A stretch of DNA of 64,000 nucleotides, from the NCBI GenBank assembly GCA_963677165.2, contig CAXXSX010000002.1:3596001-3660000 (forward strand), read 5' to 3'. Position 1 is the first letter of the stretch. Each line of letters opens with the position of its first letter. The position numbers were made by a program, and so were the translations under genes. This stretch comes from JAFGXT01 sp963677165. GTDB taxonomy: Bacteria > Verrucomicrobiota > Lentisphaeria > Victivallales > SZUA-371. Under the pieces are notes generated by a model, which was not told the origin of the DNA, made no database searches, and worked only from the letters and a program-made list of their open reading frames with translations. Shown in pieces: positions 33,205 through 42,061 of this stretch.

Positions 33205-35127
33205 ATGAACATTAATAAGGTTTTTAAGCGTGTTGTTTTGTTGATTTTTATTGTGTCAACTGGGGGAGCGGTTTATGCGGGGAATGCATATTCCATCGGA
33301 AAGAACATCATAACGAATGGCGGTTTTGAGCAGGATAAGGACAAGAATGGAGTGCCGGATGGCTGGATCAGAAGTGTGCAGATGCCGGGGGCCAAAGCTG
33401 TTGTTGCATTGGAAAAGTATAAAGGTGGAAATTGTGTAAAAAGCTGCTTTTTGAATCCTCGTTTTATGCTTCAGGCGAGGGTTTTTCAAAATATTAAAGT
33501 AACTCCGGGAAAGGTGTATGAGCTTTCATATAAGTATAAGACAGGTGTTCAAAAAGGACTGAAGGCAGATGTGATGCTGACTGGAACCGGACCAATATAT
33601 CGTTGTATTGGCCAGGAACCTTCGCCGAAGTGGATAAAAAAGAAATTGTTGTTCTGGGTGCCGACTTGGATGAAGGGAGATGCTGCAATTTATGTCCAAA
33701 ATAGATCAATGGTTCCTATATGGTATGATGATATAAGCTTCAAGGAAACAGATATAGATAAAAAAGATATCAAAAAATACCAACCGTCTGTTACAGTTCA
33801 GGCCGTGACGTCTGAAGATCAGTTGATTATGCCCGGGAGCAATAAAAAGACGGCTGATTTTATTGTGAATGTTAAATCTGCTGGGAAAAATGATTCCCGC
33901 TATCAATTTGTCCCCAGACTGATTGCCGGAAATAAAGGTCCTGTAGACTGTAAGGTTTTGAAAGATAGAGTATCAATTCCTCTAAGTTTGCTTGAAGATG
34001 GAACTTCTGTTTTATCGGTTCTGTTATTTGATAAATCTGATCAGTCTCTGGTTGCGTCTGCCAGATTGAATATAGAGAAGATTCCAATTTCCTTGATGAA
34101 GGGAAACCTGGATTTGAGAAAAGCAGCGGTGGTAATGGATGCTAATGGTAAACCGTTCTTTCCCATTGGTATGTATGGACTTAATGTTAAGTGTAGTCGG
34201 AAAGATTTACGGGAGCTGAAAAGTAATGGATTCAATACTGTTCACAGCTACAGCTTTGAGGGTGGTTCTGGTATAAAGAAGCCGGAATTAATTAAAGCTT
34301 TTCTGGATATGGTGGATAAAAGCGATATGAAAGTCATTGGTGGATTGCCGCGGAGTATTGTTGAGAAATCAGGGAGGGTCAAACAGTTAACAAACTGGAT
34401 TAATCTTCTCAAAGTTCACCCGTCTCTTCTGTTCTATTATTCTGATGAGATGATTAGTATGAGAAATACCCCGTTGAGCTTAATTAAAACTGCATATAAT
34501 ACAATCAAAAAGCTTGATCCGAAGCGTGAGTGGATCAGCTATGATTCCCCTTTGCAGAGGTTAGCTCCTTATATGGATGGTATCATGATCGGAGTGACTA
34601 ATGTTAATACCGCGAAGCTGATCCGGTTGCGTATTGGGGAAGATAAACCTGTTATTGCTGTTTTCGGTCAGAGTTATTATAAAGCTGGAAAAGCTCCATC
34701 AATCAAAGAAGCAAGATATAATGTTTTCATGCCGGTAGTTCTTGGAGCACGAGGGGTGTTTTTCTGGTGGTATCCTACGATACAATGGCACAACAAAGAG
34801 AAAGAACTGTTGGCTGAACGTCTTTATGATAATACTCGTATTCTTGCTGAAGTTGGTCCTGCTATGGTTTCGGAAAAAAAGTTTCCTGGTTGGATTCGAG
34901 AAATTAAGACATCAGGCGGAGCCAGGTATTGCGTTGGTGTTATGAATGATGTTGTTTATCTTTTGGCTGGTGCTGAGAAATCCGGGAAAAGAGGAACTGT
35001 TGAAGTCAGTATCCCGAGTGGTTATAACGTTGATCCGATGCTTAAGTGTGATCTTAAATCGAATGGGCAAAAGTATACACTGAATTTGAATCCGGAAGAT
35101 ACGGCGGTTCTTAAAATCATGAAATAG
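33205..35127 (+). CDS. Secreted multidomain glycosidase-like protein
   Basis: 640 residues with a signal peptide (VLLIFIVSTGGAVYA). Residues about 32-185 form a jelly-roll carbohydrate-binding module that opens NIITNGGFEQDKDKNGVPDGW and closes WYDDISFKE. An Ig-like linker covers about 195-295. A TIM-barrel-like domain starts KPFFPIGMYGLN and contains LLFYYSDEMISM, whose Glu is a candidate acid/base, and ARGVFFWWYPTIQ. A short C-terminal beta domain follows. The family is not one I can name with certainty. As the last gene of the regulator-pseudopilin-PHP operon it probably acts on an external glycan. Confidence 0.72.
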   Translation: MNINKVFKRVVLLIFIVSTGGAVYAGNAYSIGKNIITNGGFEQDKDKNGVPDGWIRSVQMPGAKAVVALEKYKGGNCVKSCFLNPRFMLQARVFQNIKVTPGKVYELSYKYKTGVQKGLKADVMLTGTGPIYRCIGQEPSPKWIKKKLLFWVPTWMKGDAAIYVQNRSMVPIWYDDISFKETDIDKKDIKKYQPSVTVQAVTSEDQLIMPGSNKKTADFIVNVKSAGKNDSRYQFVPRLIAGNKGPVDCKVLKDRVSIPLSLLEDGTSVLSVLLFDKSDQSLVASARLNIEKIPISLMKGNLDLRKAAVVMDANGKPFFPIGMYGLNVKCSRKDLRELKSNGFNTVHSYSFEGGSGIKKPELIKAFLDMVDKSDMKVIGGLPRSIVEKSGRVKQLTNWINLLKVHPSLLFYYSDEMISMRNTPLSLIKTAYNTIKKLDPKREWISYDSPLQRLAPYMDGIMIGVTNVNTAKLIRLRIGEDKPVIAVFGQSYYKAGKAPSIKEARYNVFMPVVLGARGVFFWWYPTIQWHNKEKELLAERLYDNTRILAEVGPAMVSEKKFPGWIREIKTSGGARYCVGVMNDVVYLLAGAEKSGKRGTVEVSIPSGYNVDPMLKCDLKSNGQKYTLNLNPEDTAVLKIMK

Positions 35128-35144
35128 TAATTGCTACAGGAAAA

Positions 35145-35172
35145 TCCCGTTGGTTATCCAGCGGGACTTTTT
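35145..35172 (+). terminator. Terminator of the second pseudopilin operon
   Basis: TCCCGTTGG (35145-35153) pairs with CCAGCGGGA (35158-35166), one G-T pair, 4-base loop, followed by CTTTTT. Its tail overlaps the stop of the convergent mraY gene. Confidence 0.75.
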
Positions 35173-36271
35173 ATCTCAATTTCAGAGTAGCCATGCCGAT
35201 CAGGGCGAAGATGCCGGATAATATCCAGAAGCGTACAACAATCTGGGTTTCGGTCCAGCCTTTGCGCTCGAAATGATGGTGAATCGGTGTGCAGAGGAAA
35301 ACCCGTTTCCCGGTCAGTTTAAAACTTGCTACCTGAATGATTACTGACACGGCTTCCATGACGAATACACCGCCAACAATAATCAGGGTTACTTCCTGTT
35401 TGACCAGTACCGCGATAAGTCCGATGGTGCCGCCGAGGGCCAGGCTGCCGGTGTCGCCCATGAACATTGAGGCCGGATAGCAGTTATACCACAAGAAACC
35501 GATGCACGCGCCGGTAATCGCGGAGGCAAATACCACAACTTCACTGGCTCCCGGAATGAACGGAATATTCAGGTATCCCGCGAAAATCTTGTGTCCACAG
35601 AGATAGGCGATCGCGCCGTAAGTCAGAACACAGAAAATCGTTGAACCTACAGCCAGTCCGTCTTTGCCATCGGTAAGGTTTACGGCGTTGGACGATCCTA
35701 CCACGACAATCGAGGTAAAAGCCAGCATCAGGATCAATGAACCGCTGGTGTAGATTGGTTCCTTGATAAATGGAACAATAAGCTGTCCGAGCATATAATT
35801 ATTATCCTGAACCGAATTTAGAAAATAGATTGCGGTAAGGGCGATCAAAAACTGGAATAATAATTTCAGCTTACCGGGAACGCCGCCGCGGTTGCGATAA
35901 GCAACCTTGATGTAGTCGTCCAGAAAGCCGAGGGCTGCCAGAGACAGCAGGGTCGACAGGAATACCAGAACCAGTGGGTTGGATAGTTGCGCCCATAAGA
36001 TTGTGGATATTGTAATGGAGGCTACGATCAGCAGTCCGCCCATGCTTGGCGTTTTGTCTTTTTCACGGTCGATATATTCTTCCGGAACCAGTCCTTCCAG
36101 TCGGGTAGGGGCCTGAGCACGGAATTTCTTCAACAGTTTTACGGTGACAGGGCCAAGCAGAAAACACAAGAACATTGACAGGATCAAGGCGCCGCCGGCG
36201 CGAAAAGTAACCTGGTCAAAGAGTCGAAGCGGCCCGAATACGTCACGGTAGTTTGACAGATAATAAAACAT
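35171..36271 (-). CDS. mraY: Phospho-N-acetylmuramoyl-pentapeptide transferase
   Basis: 366 residues, about ten membrane helices. MraY transfers phospho-MurNAc-pentapeptide to undecaprenyl phosphate, making lipid I on the inner membrane face. Catalytic blocks present: GFLDDYIKV, NAVNLTDGKDGLAVG, MGDTGSLALGG, and the HHHFERKGW loop. The KTPSMGG segment near residue 73 is typical. It normally lies in the dcw cell-wall cluster; here it stands alone between catabolic operons, which suggests the cluster is split in this genome. Confidence 0.95.
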   Translation of the reverse strand: MFYYLSNYRDVFGPLRLFDQVTFRAGGALILSMFLCFLLGPVTVKLLKKFRAQAPTRLEGLVPEEYIDREKDKTPSMGGLLIVASITISTILWAQLSNPLVLVFLSTLLSLAALGFLDDYIKVAYRNRGGVPGKLKLLFQFLIALTAIYFLNSVQDNNYMLGQLIVPFIKEPIYTSGSLILMLAFTSIVVVGSSNAVNLTDGKDGLAVGSTIFCVLTYGAIAYLCGHKIFAGYLNIPFIPGASEVVVFASAITGACIGFLWYNCYPASMFMGDTGSLALGGTIGLIAVLVKQEVTLIIVGGVFVMEAVSVIIQVASFKLTGKRVFLCTPIHHHFERKGWTETQIVVRFWILSGIFALIGMATLKLR

Positions 36272-36437
36272 TAATTCACAATCCCTGCTGAAGTTAAGAA
36301 TATCACTTAATTATTTAGCTCTACAATAGCCCAAACACGAATATTTTGAAAATATAATTTTCTAAAAATAGCAAAAAAATCCAGTAAAGCATTAACGCTA
36401 TATATCGGCGTTTTTCGGCAAATTATTAATTCACTAC

Positions 36438-36466
36438 TTGACATAGAGCGATTTTAAGAATATAAT
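36438..36466 (+). promoter_or_regulatory. Perfect consensus promoter of the IclR-sulfatase unit
   Basis: TTGACA (36438-36443), 17-base spacer, TATAAT (36461-36466). Both hexamers and spacing match the sigma-70 consensus exactly. The start point would be near 36473, 22 bases before the IclR ATG. Confidence 0.8.
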
Positions 36467-36494
36467 TTCAAATATAAAACAAAGGATTTCATAT

Positions 36495-37259
36495 ATGGAA
36501 TTTAATAGTAATGACACATCGCCTCCGGTAGAGAAAACGCTTGCGGTTCTGGAATTGTTTTCTCGGCTGCAGGACGGGATTACGCTGAAAGAGGCTGCCT
36601 CCCTGACTGGTATTGCCCAGGCAACGTTGCTGAGAATTTTAAATACTTTAGTTACTAGTGGCTATCTTATACGGCTAGATGGGAAAAAATATATTTCGAA
36701 TTTCAATTTATCGCGTTATGGCGATATTCCCGGCTGGTTGGATTCAGAACTCTCAAAAGTATTGCAGAGACTGTGTGACTCAACTGGACAGTCCGCGGAA
36801 ATAATCACTGTAAAAGGTGATAGTTTGTTCTGGTATGACAAGCTTGAGCCGCCGGAAATGCCGATTCGAATTAGCGCGAAGCCCGGTTTTAAACGTCAAA
36901 TCTATGAACTGGACGCGCCTTCACGGTGTTATTTGAATTATATCGGTGCCAGTCACGTAGCGGAAAAATATGATACCGAAAAATTTTATAACGTTGAATA
37001 CAAATCCCAGTCATGGAGTGAAGCGGTTGAAATATTTTCCGCCGATTCCGCCGACTCTATTCGTTATGATCGACACGGCAACAGCAATGGAATTCGGCGT
37101 TATGCCGCTCTGGTGACCGATCAGAATGATAACTTCTGTTTTATTTTATCGATCGCCGAGGCTGCGGTGCCGGTTAATAATACGCCGGAACATATTGAGA
37201 AAGTAATTAATGCGCTTGAGCATGAGCGTAATACTTTAATAAAGCATATCAACAAATAA
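36495..37259 (+). CDS. IclR-family transcription regulator
   Basis: 254 residues. Winged helix at about 10-70 (VLELFSRLQDGITLKEAASLTGIAQATLLRILNTLVTSGYL), followed by an IclR-type effector-binding region (LCDSTGQSAEIITVKGDSLFWYDK). The effector domain is shorter and more diverged than usual. It sits behind an exact consensus promoter and 13 bases ahead of the sulfatase gene, so it likely controls that gene and itself. Confidence 0.82.
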   Translation: MEFNSNDTSPPVEKTLAVLELFSRLQDGITLKEAASLTGIAQATLLRILNTLVTSGYLIRLDGKKYISNFNLSRYGDIPGWLDSELSKVLQRLCDSTGQSAEIITVKGDSLFWYDKLEPPEMPIRISAKPGFKRQIYELDAPSRCYLNYIGASHVAEKYDTEKFYNVEYKSQSWSEAVEIFSADSADSIRYDRHGNSNGIRRYAALVTDQNDNFCFILSIAEAAVPVNNTPEHIEKVINALEHERNTLIKHINK

Positions 37260-37272
37260 GGAGAATCTAAGA

Positions 37273-38748
37273 ATGAGAATTTTATATCTGGATTTGGATA
37301 CCTTGCGTCCTGATCATCTTGGCTGCTATGGGTACTGTCGCAATACTTCACCGAATATCGATAAAATAGCTTCTGAAGGTACCTGCTTTACCAACTATTA
37401 CACTTCTGACGCGCCATGTTTGCCGTCGCGTTCGGCTATGATGACTGGTCAGTTTGGTATTCACAATGGAGTGATTAATCATGGTGGAACCAACGCTGAT
37501 TTTAGAATGGATGGAAAAGATCGGAGTTTTAAAAGCCATTTCAGTTTTGACACTATTCCCGCTTACATGAATTGCGAGCAGGGACTCCATACGGTATATA
37601 TCGGTGGATTTGGCGAACGTCATTCGTCATTTGGTTTCTATGCCGGATTTCGTGAAATTCATGACACCGGAAAAAGTGGTATGGAATCGGCCGAAGATGT
37701 AACTCCGACGGCCCTTGACTGGATCGAATCACATGGCAGCGATGATAATTGGTATCTGCATATTAACTATTGGGACCCACATACCCCATACCGCGCACCG
37801 GAAGAATTCGGCAATCCGTTCAAGGATGATCCGCTGCCTGAATGGATCACCGCTGATGCAATTGATAATCAGGTTAAAAATATGGTTGGTCCGCATGGCA
37901 TTCTGGATATCAATATGTATGATGATTGTGAAAATCCTAAGTTTCCGAGACAGACTGGTAAGGTCACGAACATGGCTTCCGCCAGAAGACATATAGACGG
38001 TTATGACTGCGGTATCCGTTATATGGACGATCATATTGGAACGTTGCTTAAAGCGCTTGATAAAAAAGGCGTACTGGATGATCTGGTTATTGTTGTAAGC
38101 TCTGATCATGGCGAAAATCATGGTGAACTTGGTATGTGGGCAGAGCATGGTACAGCCGACAATATTACCTGCCGCATTCCGATGATTATTCGCTGGCCCG
38201 GCCAGAAGCAGGCAAAGATCAACACCGGTTTTCATTATAATGTTGACTGGGCTCCGACTTTGGCCGACATGTTTGGCAAAGAAGCAAGGGAAAGCTGGGA
38301 TGGTACCAGTTTTGCGGCGGCCCTGAAAGAAAGTTCCGAAGATGACGGACGCGATCAACTGGTTATTTCACAATGCTGCCATGGTTGCCAGCGTTCAGTT
38401 CGCTGGGGCGACTGGCTATACATGCGTACATGGCACGATTTCTTCCACCTCTTCCCGAAAGAAATGCTTTTCAATCTGAAAGAAGATCCGTTTGAACAGC
38501 ACAATCTGGCGGAAGAACATCCTGAAGTCTGCGCGGAAGGTTCACGCCGTTACCTTGAATGGCACGACGATATGATGATGACTATGCCAAAGGGTTATAA
38601 CAGCGATCCACTTTGGGAAGTAATTCATGAAGGGGGGCCGCTTCACGCCCGGGGAAATCTTCCCATGTATATTGAACGCCTTAAAGCGTCTGGTCGCGAA
38701 TGGGCGATTGAAGCATTAAAAGAACGTCATCCGGAAGAGTTTAAATAA
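37273..38748 (+). CDS. Sulfatase, Cys-type, without signal peptide
   Basis: 491 residues. The signature CLPSRSAMMTG places Cys49 as the residue converted to formylglycine by a sulfatase-maturing enzyme, which is not in this window. DLDTLRPDHLGCYG at the N-terminus supplies metal ligands, and VVSSDHGENHGELGMWAEHG holds the second metal-binding Asp-His pair. It begins directly with the catalytic domain, so it is predicted cytoplasmic, acting on imported sulfated sugars. SD AAGGAG precedes the ATG. It is in an operon with the IclR gene and followed by a terminator. Confidence 0.92.
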   Translation: MRILYLDLDTLRPDHLGCYGYCRNTSPNIDKIASEGTCFTNYYTSDAPCLPSRSAMMTGQFGIHNGVINHGGTNADFRMDGKDRSFKSHFSFDTIPAYMNCEQGLHTVYIGGFGERHSSFGFYAGFREIHDTGKSGMESAEDVTPTALDWIESHGSDDNWYLHINYWDPHTPYRAPEEFGNPFKDDPLPEWITADAIDNQVKNMVGPHGILDINMYDDCENPKFPRQTGKVTNMASARRHIDGYDCGIRYMDDHIGTLLKALDKKGVLDDLVIVVSSDHGENHGELGMWAEHGTADNITCRIPMIIRWPGQKQAKINTGFHYNVDWAPTLADMFGKEARESWDGTSFAAALKESSEDDGRDQLVISQCCHGCQRSVRWGDWLYMRTWHDFFHLFPKEMLFNLKEDPFEQHNLAEEHPEVCAEGSRRYLEWHDDMMMTMPKGYNSDPLWEVIHEGGPLHARGNLPMYIERLKASGREWAIEALKERHPEEFK

Positions 38749-38776
38749 TTCTGAAAGACAAGGATATGCGCCCCAA

Positions 38777-38818
38777 GCCGCCGCTCAAGGATTTTCTTGA
38801 ACGGCGGCATTGTTTTGT
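38777..38818 (+). terminator. Terminator after the sulfatase gene
   Basis: GCCGCCG...TCAAG (38777-38789) pairs with CTTGA...CGGCGGC (38796-38808), 12 pairs with one mismatch and a 6-base loop, followed by ATTGTTTTG. It lies between convergent genes. Confidence 0.75.
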
Positions 38819-38827
38819 ACAAAATAA

Positions 38828-39889
38828 CTAGTTAACCTTTACCGGTTCTCCGGTGGCAGCGCTCTTATAGATTGCGTCGAGGAGCTTCATTACTGTGAGT
38901 CCCTGTTCCGCAGATACGATATGATCGGTATCGTTGATGATGGCGTCGGCGAAACGGTAGTAGCCATTATGTGCCTGGGGAGCCGGACCGTATACTACAT
39001 TGTTGCGGTGTAGTTTCAGGTCGAATTGACGACCGTGTTTTTCATAGTAGCAATCAACGTCGAACTCATAACCTTCATTAAGGTTGTACTGGAACATGCC
39101 GCCGGACGTTCCGAGCAGACGAGTTTCCATTAAGTCGCGTTCCTTAATGTTTGCGGCCCAGGAAGCTTCGAGTTCAATAGTCGCGCCATTTTTGAATTTG
39201 ATCATAGCACAGGCGAAATCTTCCACGTCAAAAGTTTTTCCCGCTTTCTTTGCTGCTGCCGTTGCGATTGGATTATACGTGGATCCGATAACCCATTCCG
39301 GTTCCGGATAGTCCATCAGCCATAGAGCGAGGTCAAGACGGTGCACGCCAAGATCGATCAGTGGTCCGCCGCCGGACAATTCTTTCGTGCCGAACCAGCC
39401 GCCGAATCCCGGCATGCCGCGACGACGGTGCCAGATGCTGCGAGCAAAATAGATTTCACCAAGCTCACCGTCTTCAACCATCTGTTTCATCATTTGTGAT
39501 TGAGGAGTGAAGCGGAAAGAGAAATTGATTGCCAGGCGTTTACCGCAGCGTTTTGCGGCAGCGATCATTTCTTCACCTTCTGTGGCGTTCATTGCCATGG
39601 GCTTTTCGCACAGGACGTTTGCGCCGGATTCCAGAGCGGCGATTGTCAGCGGATTATGAAACTTATTTGGTACGGCTATGCTTACGAGGTCAAGTTTTTC
39701 CTTGTCGAACATTTCGTTTGCGTCAGTATAGCATTTTTCGATCTCGAAATCTTTTTTTGCAAGTTCAAGGCGTTCCTGATTGGTATCGGCAACTGCCACT
39801 ACTTCAACATTCTCGTGTTCCCGGTACCCATTGATATGGCCTTTTCCCATACCTAAACCGACAACACCTACGCGCAATTTTTTACTCAT
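38828..39889 (-). CDS. Gfo/Idh/MocA-family oxidoreductase
   Basis: 353 residues. Rossmann start LRVGVVGLGMGKGHINGY, the EKPMAMNATEGEEMI block near residue 95, and the GGGPLIDLGVHRLDLALWLM segment with the expected catalytic-region Asp and His. It uses NAD(P) to oxidise a sugar or sugar derivative. It lies about 65 bases downstream of the ThuA-like gene on the same strand; this pairing is common in sugar-acid and disaccharide use. Full-length and with all key motifs intact. Confidence 0.92.
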   Translation of the reverse strand: MSKKLRVGVVGLGMGKGHINGYREHENVEVVAVADTNQERLELAKKDFEIEKCYTDANEMFDKEKLDLVSIAVPNKFHNPLTIAALESGANVLCEKPMAMNATEGEEMIAAAKRCGKRLAINFSFRFTPQSQMMKQMVEDGELGEIYFARSIWHRRRGMPGFGGWFGTKELSGGGPLIDLGVHRLDLALWLMDYPEPEWVIGSTYNPIATAAAKKAGKTFDVEDFACAMIKFKNGATIELEASWAANIKERDLMETRLLGTSGGMFQYNLNEGYEFDVDCYYEKHGRQFDLKLHRNNVVYGPAPQAHNGYYRFADAIINDTDHIVSAEQGLTVMKLLDAIYKSAATGEPVKVN

Positions 39890-39954
39890 AATATGATTCC
39901 TTAAAGGTATAATTTGTTTTTATCCAGATGGTATTACGCCATCCATTTTATGGA

Positions 39955-40728
39955 CTAATCTACGCTCTGGACGATACCGGCACTGCCGAAGTCAACTTCT
40001 TTCGGAGAAATTTCTTCTAGCGGCTGAGTGTTTGGCGCGGTATGTTCGCCGAAGTAGATTGGGTTGGCCCATTTGATTGCGTTGCCGATTACTTTGAGAA
40101 TCGTTTCATTATAAAAGATCGGATATGTTTCGTGTCCCGGACGGAAATAGAAGATTTTGCCGTGACCGCGTTCGAAAGTTACGCCGCTACGGAATACTTC
40201 ACCGCCTTCGAACCAGGAAATAAAAATCACTTTACCATCTTGCGGAATGTCGAAACGTTCGCCGTACATTTCAGTGTTCGGCAACTCAATGTATTCGCCG
40301 ATCCCCTGGGTGATCGGGTGGGATGGTTCAATATTCCAGAGACGTTCTTTTTCTGCTACTTCGCGCCATTTCAGGGAGCAGTTACAGCCGGTAACCGCTT
40401 TGAAGATTTTGGAAAAATGACCTGAGTGTAGTACGATCAATCCCATGCCTTCCAGAATGCGTTTGTGGACGCGTTTGACGATTTCATCCTGAACTTCGGC
40501 ATGGGCACAATGTCCCCACCAGATAAGAACATCTGTAGAGTTCACCACTTCTTCGGTCAGTCCGTGTTCTGGCTCGTCGAGAGAAGCGAGACGGATGTTA
40601 AAATTTTCGCAGGCAATACCATCGGCAATGGTCTTGTGAAGACCTTCCGGGTAGAGTTTTTTTACGGTTTCATTTGACTTTTCGTGACGGAATTCGTTCC
40701 AGATGGTGACATTGATTTTTTTTGACAT
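39955..40728 (-). CDS. ThuA-like (trehalose-utilisation-type) protein
   Basis: ATG 40728 follows AGGAG by 6 bases. 257 residues with the ThuA glutamine-amidotransferase-like fold: DVLIWWGHCAHAEV near residue 67, GMGLIVLHSGHFSKIF near 95, KIFYFRPGHETYPIFYNETILKVIGNAIKWA near 190. ThuA proteins take part in conversion of trehalose- and glucoside-derived sugars, mechanism not settled. It is the first gene of the pair with the Gfo/Idh enzyme and divergent from an AraC regulator. Confidence 0.88.
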   Translation of the reverse strand: MSKKINVTIWNEFRHEKSNETVKKLYPEGLHKTIADGIACENFNIRLASLDEPEHGLTEEVVNSTDVLIWWGHCAHAEVQDEIVKRVHKRILEGMGLIVLHSGHFSKIFKAVTGCNCSLKWREVAEKERLWNIEPSHPITQGIGEYIELPNTEMYGERFDIPQDGKVIFISWFEGGEVFRSGVTFERGHGKIFYFRPGHETYPIFYNETILKVIGNAIKWANPIYFGEHTAPNTQPLEEISPKEVDFGSAGIVQSVD

Positions 40729-40757
40729 TTCCAACTCCTGTATTGAATAATGAACTT

Positions 40758-40866
40758 TTTGTGATATTATTAATGAGCGATAAAACTAATTTAAATGATG
40801 AAAAATTATAGTCAATCAAAAAAGTATGTGCAATTTGTGATAATGTGGAGCGGTTTGTGAGATTAT
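40758..40866. promoter_or_regulatory. Three direct repeats of TTTGTGA(n)ATTAT in the divergent region
   Basis: TTTGTGATATTAT at 40758, TTTGTGATAAT at 40834 and TTTGTGAGATTAT at 40854. The last two start 20 bases apart on the same face of the helix, the arrangement AraC-type dimers use. They lie between the ThuA/Gfo-Idh unit and the araC-type gene. Confidence 0.5.
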
Positions 40867-40908
40867 CTGAAAACTATATCATATTGCATAATGTGATGGA
40901 GAATGGAC

Positions 40909-41790
40909 ATGGGTTTTAATCGTTCTGAAATTCAATGGAAAGGCGTGCGGCAATGGCAGGTCAAGTTTGAAGTTCATATGCCGTTGAAGCATTTGCCGTA
41001 TCCCGATGTTGTGGTGGAAGAGGTTCAGAAAACGTCAAAATATGTGTGTGACGGAAGATTTCGAAAAGTTGGTGGAGGACAGTTGTCGATTACCATTGGA
41101 GGCAGGGGGGCGATACGGATTAACGGGGAAGACTACGAGCTATTGCCGGGAATGGCATTTTTGCATAATCATGATGACCCTGAGGTCTGTTACTATTACC
41201 CGCCCGATTTTGATGGAGACTGGCGGTTTCTTTGGATTGCTTTCTTTAACAGCGATGAAATAATTGGGAGCATTAATCAACGTTACGGCTATTTGTATAA
41301 TCTGCCTCTGGACCGCGGTATTACAAAGCGGTTGATGTCTTACAAAGGATATCGCGGCGTGATGCAGATGCTCACTCCACTGGCCGGAGCCGGGATGGTT
41401 ATGGATATTCTTACCGGACTTGGGGATACGTTTGAACGTAAATTGATTGAAAATCCACAGAGTGTACTGGTTGCCGGAGTTCAGAGGTTCGTACTTGAAA
41501 ATATCGGACGCGATGTTGGTGTTATTGAGCTTGCCGAGGAGTTCAAGGTTTCACGTGAGCATCTTGCGCGGGTTTTTCGTGAACAGACAGGATATTCTCC
41601 ACGTGAATATATTAACCGACGAAAAATGAGGCTGGCGTGTGATCTTTTACTGCAGACCAGCCTGGGATGTAAGGAAATTGCCGAACGGGTTGGTTATAGC
41701 GATCATTCCAGTTTTTCACGTGCCTTTAAAAATACGGTTGGAATGTCTCCAGCGGTTCTTCGAGAAAACGGTTATCGTCCGGATATTTAG
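40909..41790 (+). CDS. AraC-family transcription regulator
   Basis: ATG 40909 lies 7 bases after GGAG; ATG 40903 is too close to it. 293 residues. N-terminal cupin-like domain (GRGAIRINGEDYELLPGMAFLHNHD), C-terminal two-HTH domain (VIELAEEFKVSREHLARVFREQTGYSPREYINRRKMRLACDLL, CKEIAERVGYSDHSSFSRAFKNTVGMSPAVLR). It probably activates the divergent ThuA-Gfo/Idh operon via the direct repeats just upstream. Confidence 0.9.
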   Translation: MGFNRSEIQWKGVRQWQVKFEVHMPLKHLPYPDVVVEEVQKTSKYVCDGRFRKVGGGQLSITIGGRGAIRINGEDYELLPGMAFLHNHDDPEVCYYYPPDFDGDWRFLWIAFFNSDEIIGSINQRYGYLYNLPLDRGITKRLMSYKGYRGVMQMLTPLAGAGMVMDILTGLGDTFERKLIENPQSVLVAGVQRFVLENIGRDVGVIELAEEFKVSREHLARVFREQTGYSPREYINRRKMRLACDLLLQTSLGCKEIAERVGYSDHSSFSRAFKNTVGMSPAVLRENGYRPDI

Positions 41791-41832
41791 TCCGTACGAC
41801 GGACTGCGGTGAGAAGCTTCCATTCCGCTTTG
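41791..41832. repeat. Boundary repeat copy R5, next to a stop codon
   Basis: Starts with TCCGTACGACGGA directly after the araC-type TAG, then CTGCGGTGAGAAGCTTCC and ATTCCGCTT. It is a shortened copy in the reverse orientation of the repeats at 28151 and 47824. Confidence 0.55.
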
Positions 41833-41951
41833 TTTTTCGTGTCAGTCAAAATAGTTACCGTCCAGATATTTAGGTTCGATATAATAAAAAAATGTTCGAG
41901 GTAATGAATGTTTACGTTTTTTGATGTTTGAACTTGCATGTCTGGATCATT

Positions 41952-41960
41952 TGTTATAAT
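41952..41960 (+). promoter_or_regulatory. Extended -10 promoter for asd
   Basis: TGTTATAAT is an extended -10 element. TTGCAT at 41934 lies 15 bases upstream, short for a -35. The leader to the asd ATG would be about 95 bases; I see no riboswitch in it. Confidence 0.4.
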
Positions 41961-42061
41961 TTATAGGCTGTTTGTCGTTATTGATTAATGTTTTTATTAC
42001 AATGACAGTAAGATGATTTTTTAATTCATCTTGAAATATATAGTAATTTGTGGAGATATAA

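Noticed and set aside
41961..42061. Leader of asd considered as a lysine riboswitch
   Set aside because: Only about 95 AT-rich bases with none of the conserved helices or length of the L box.
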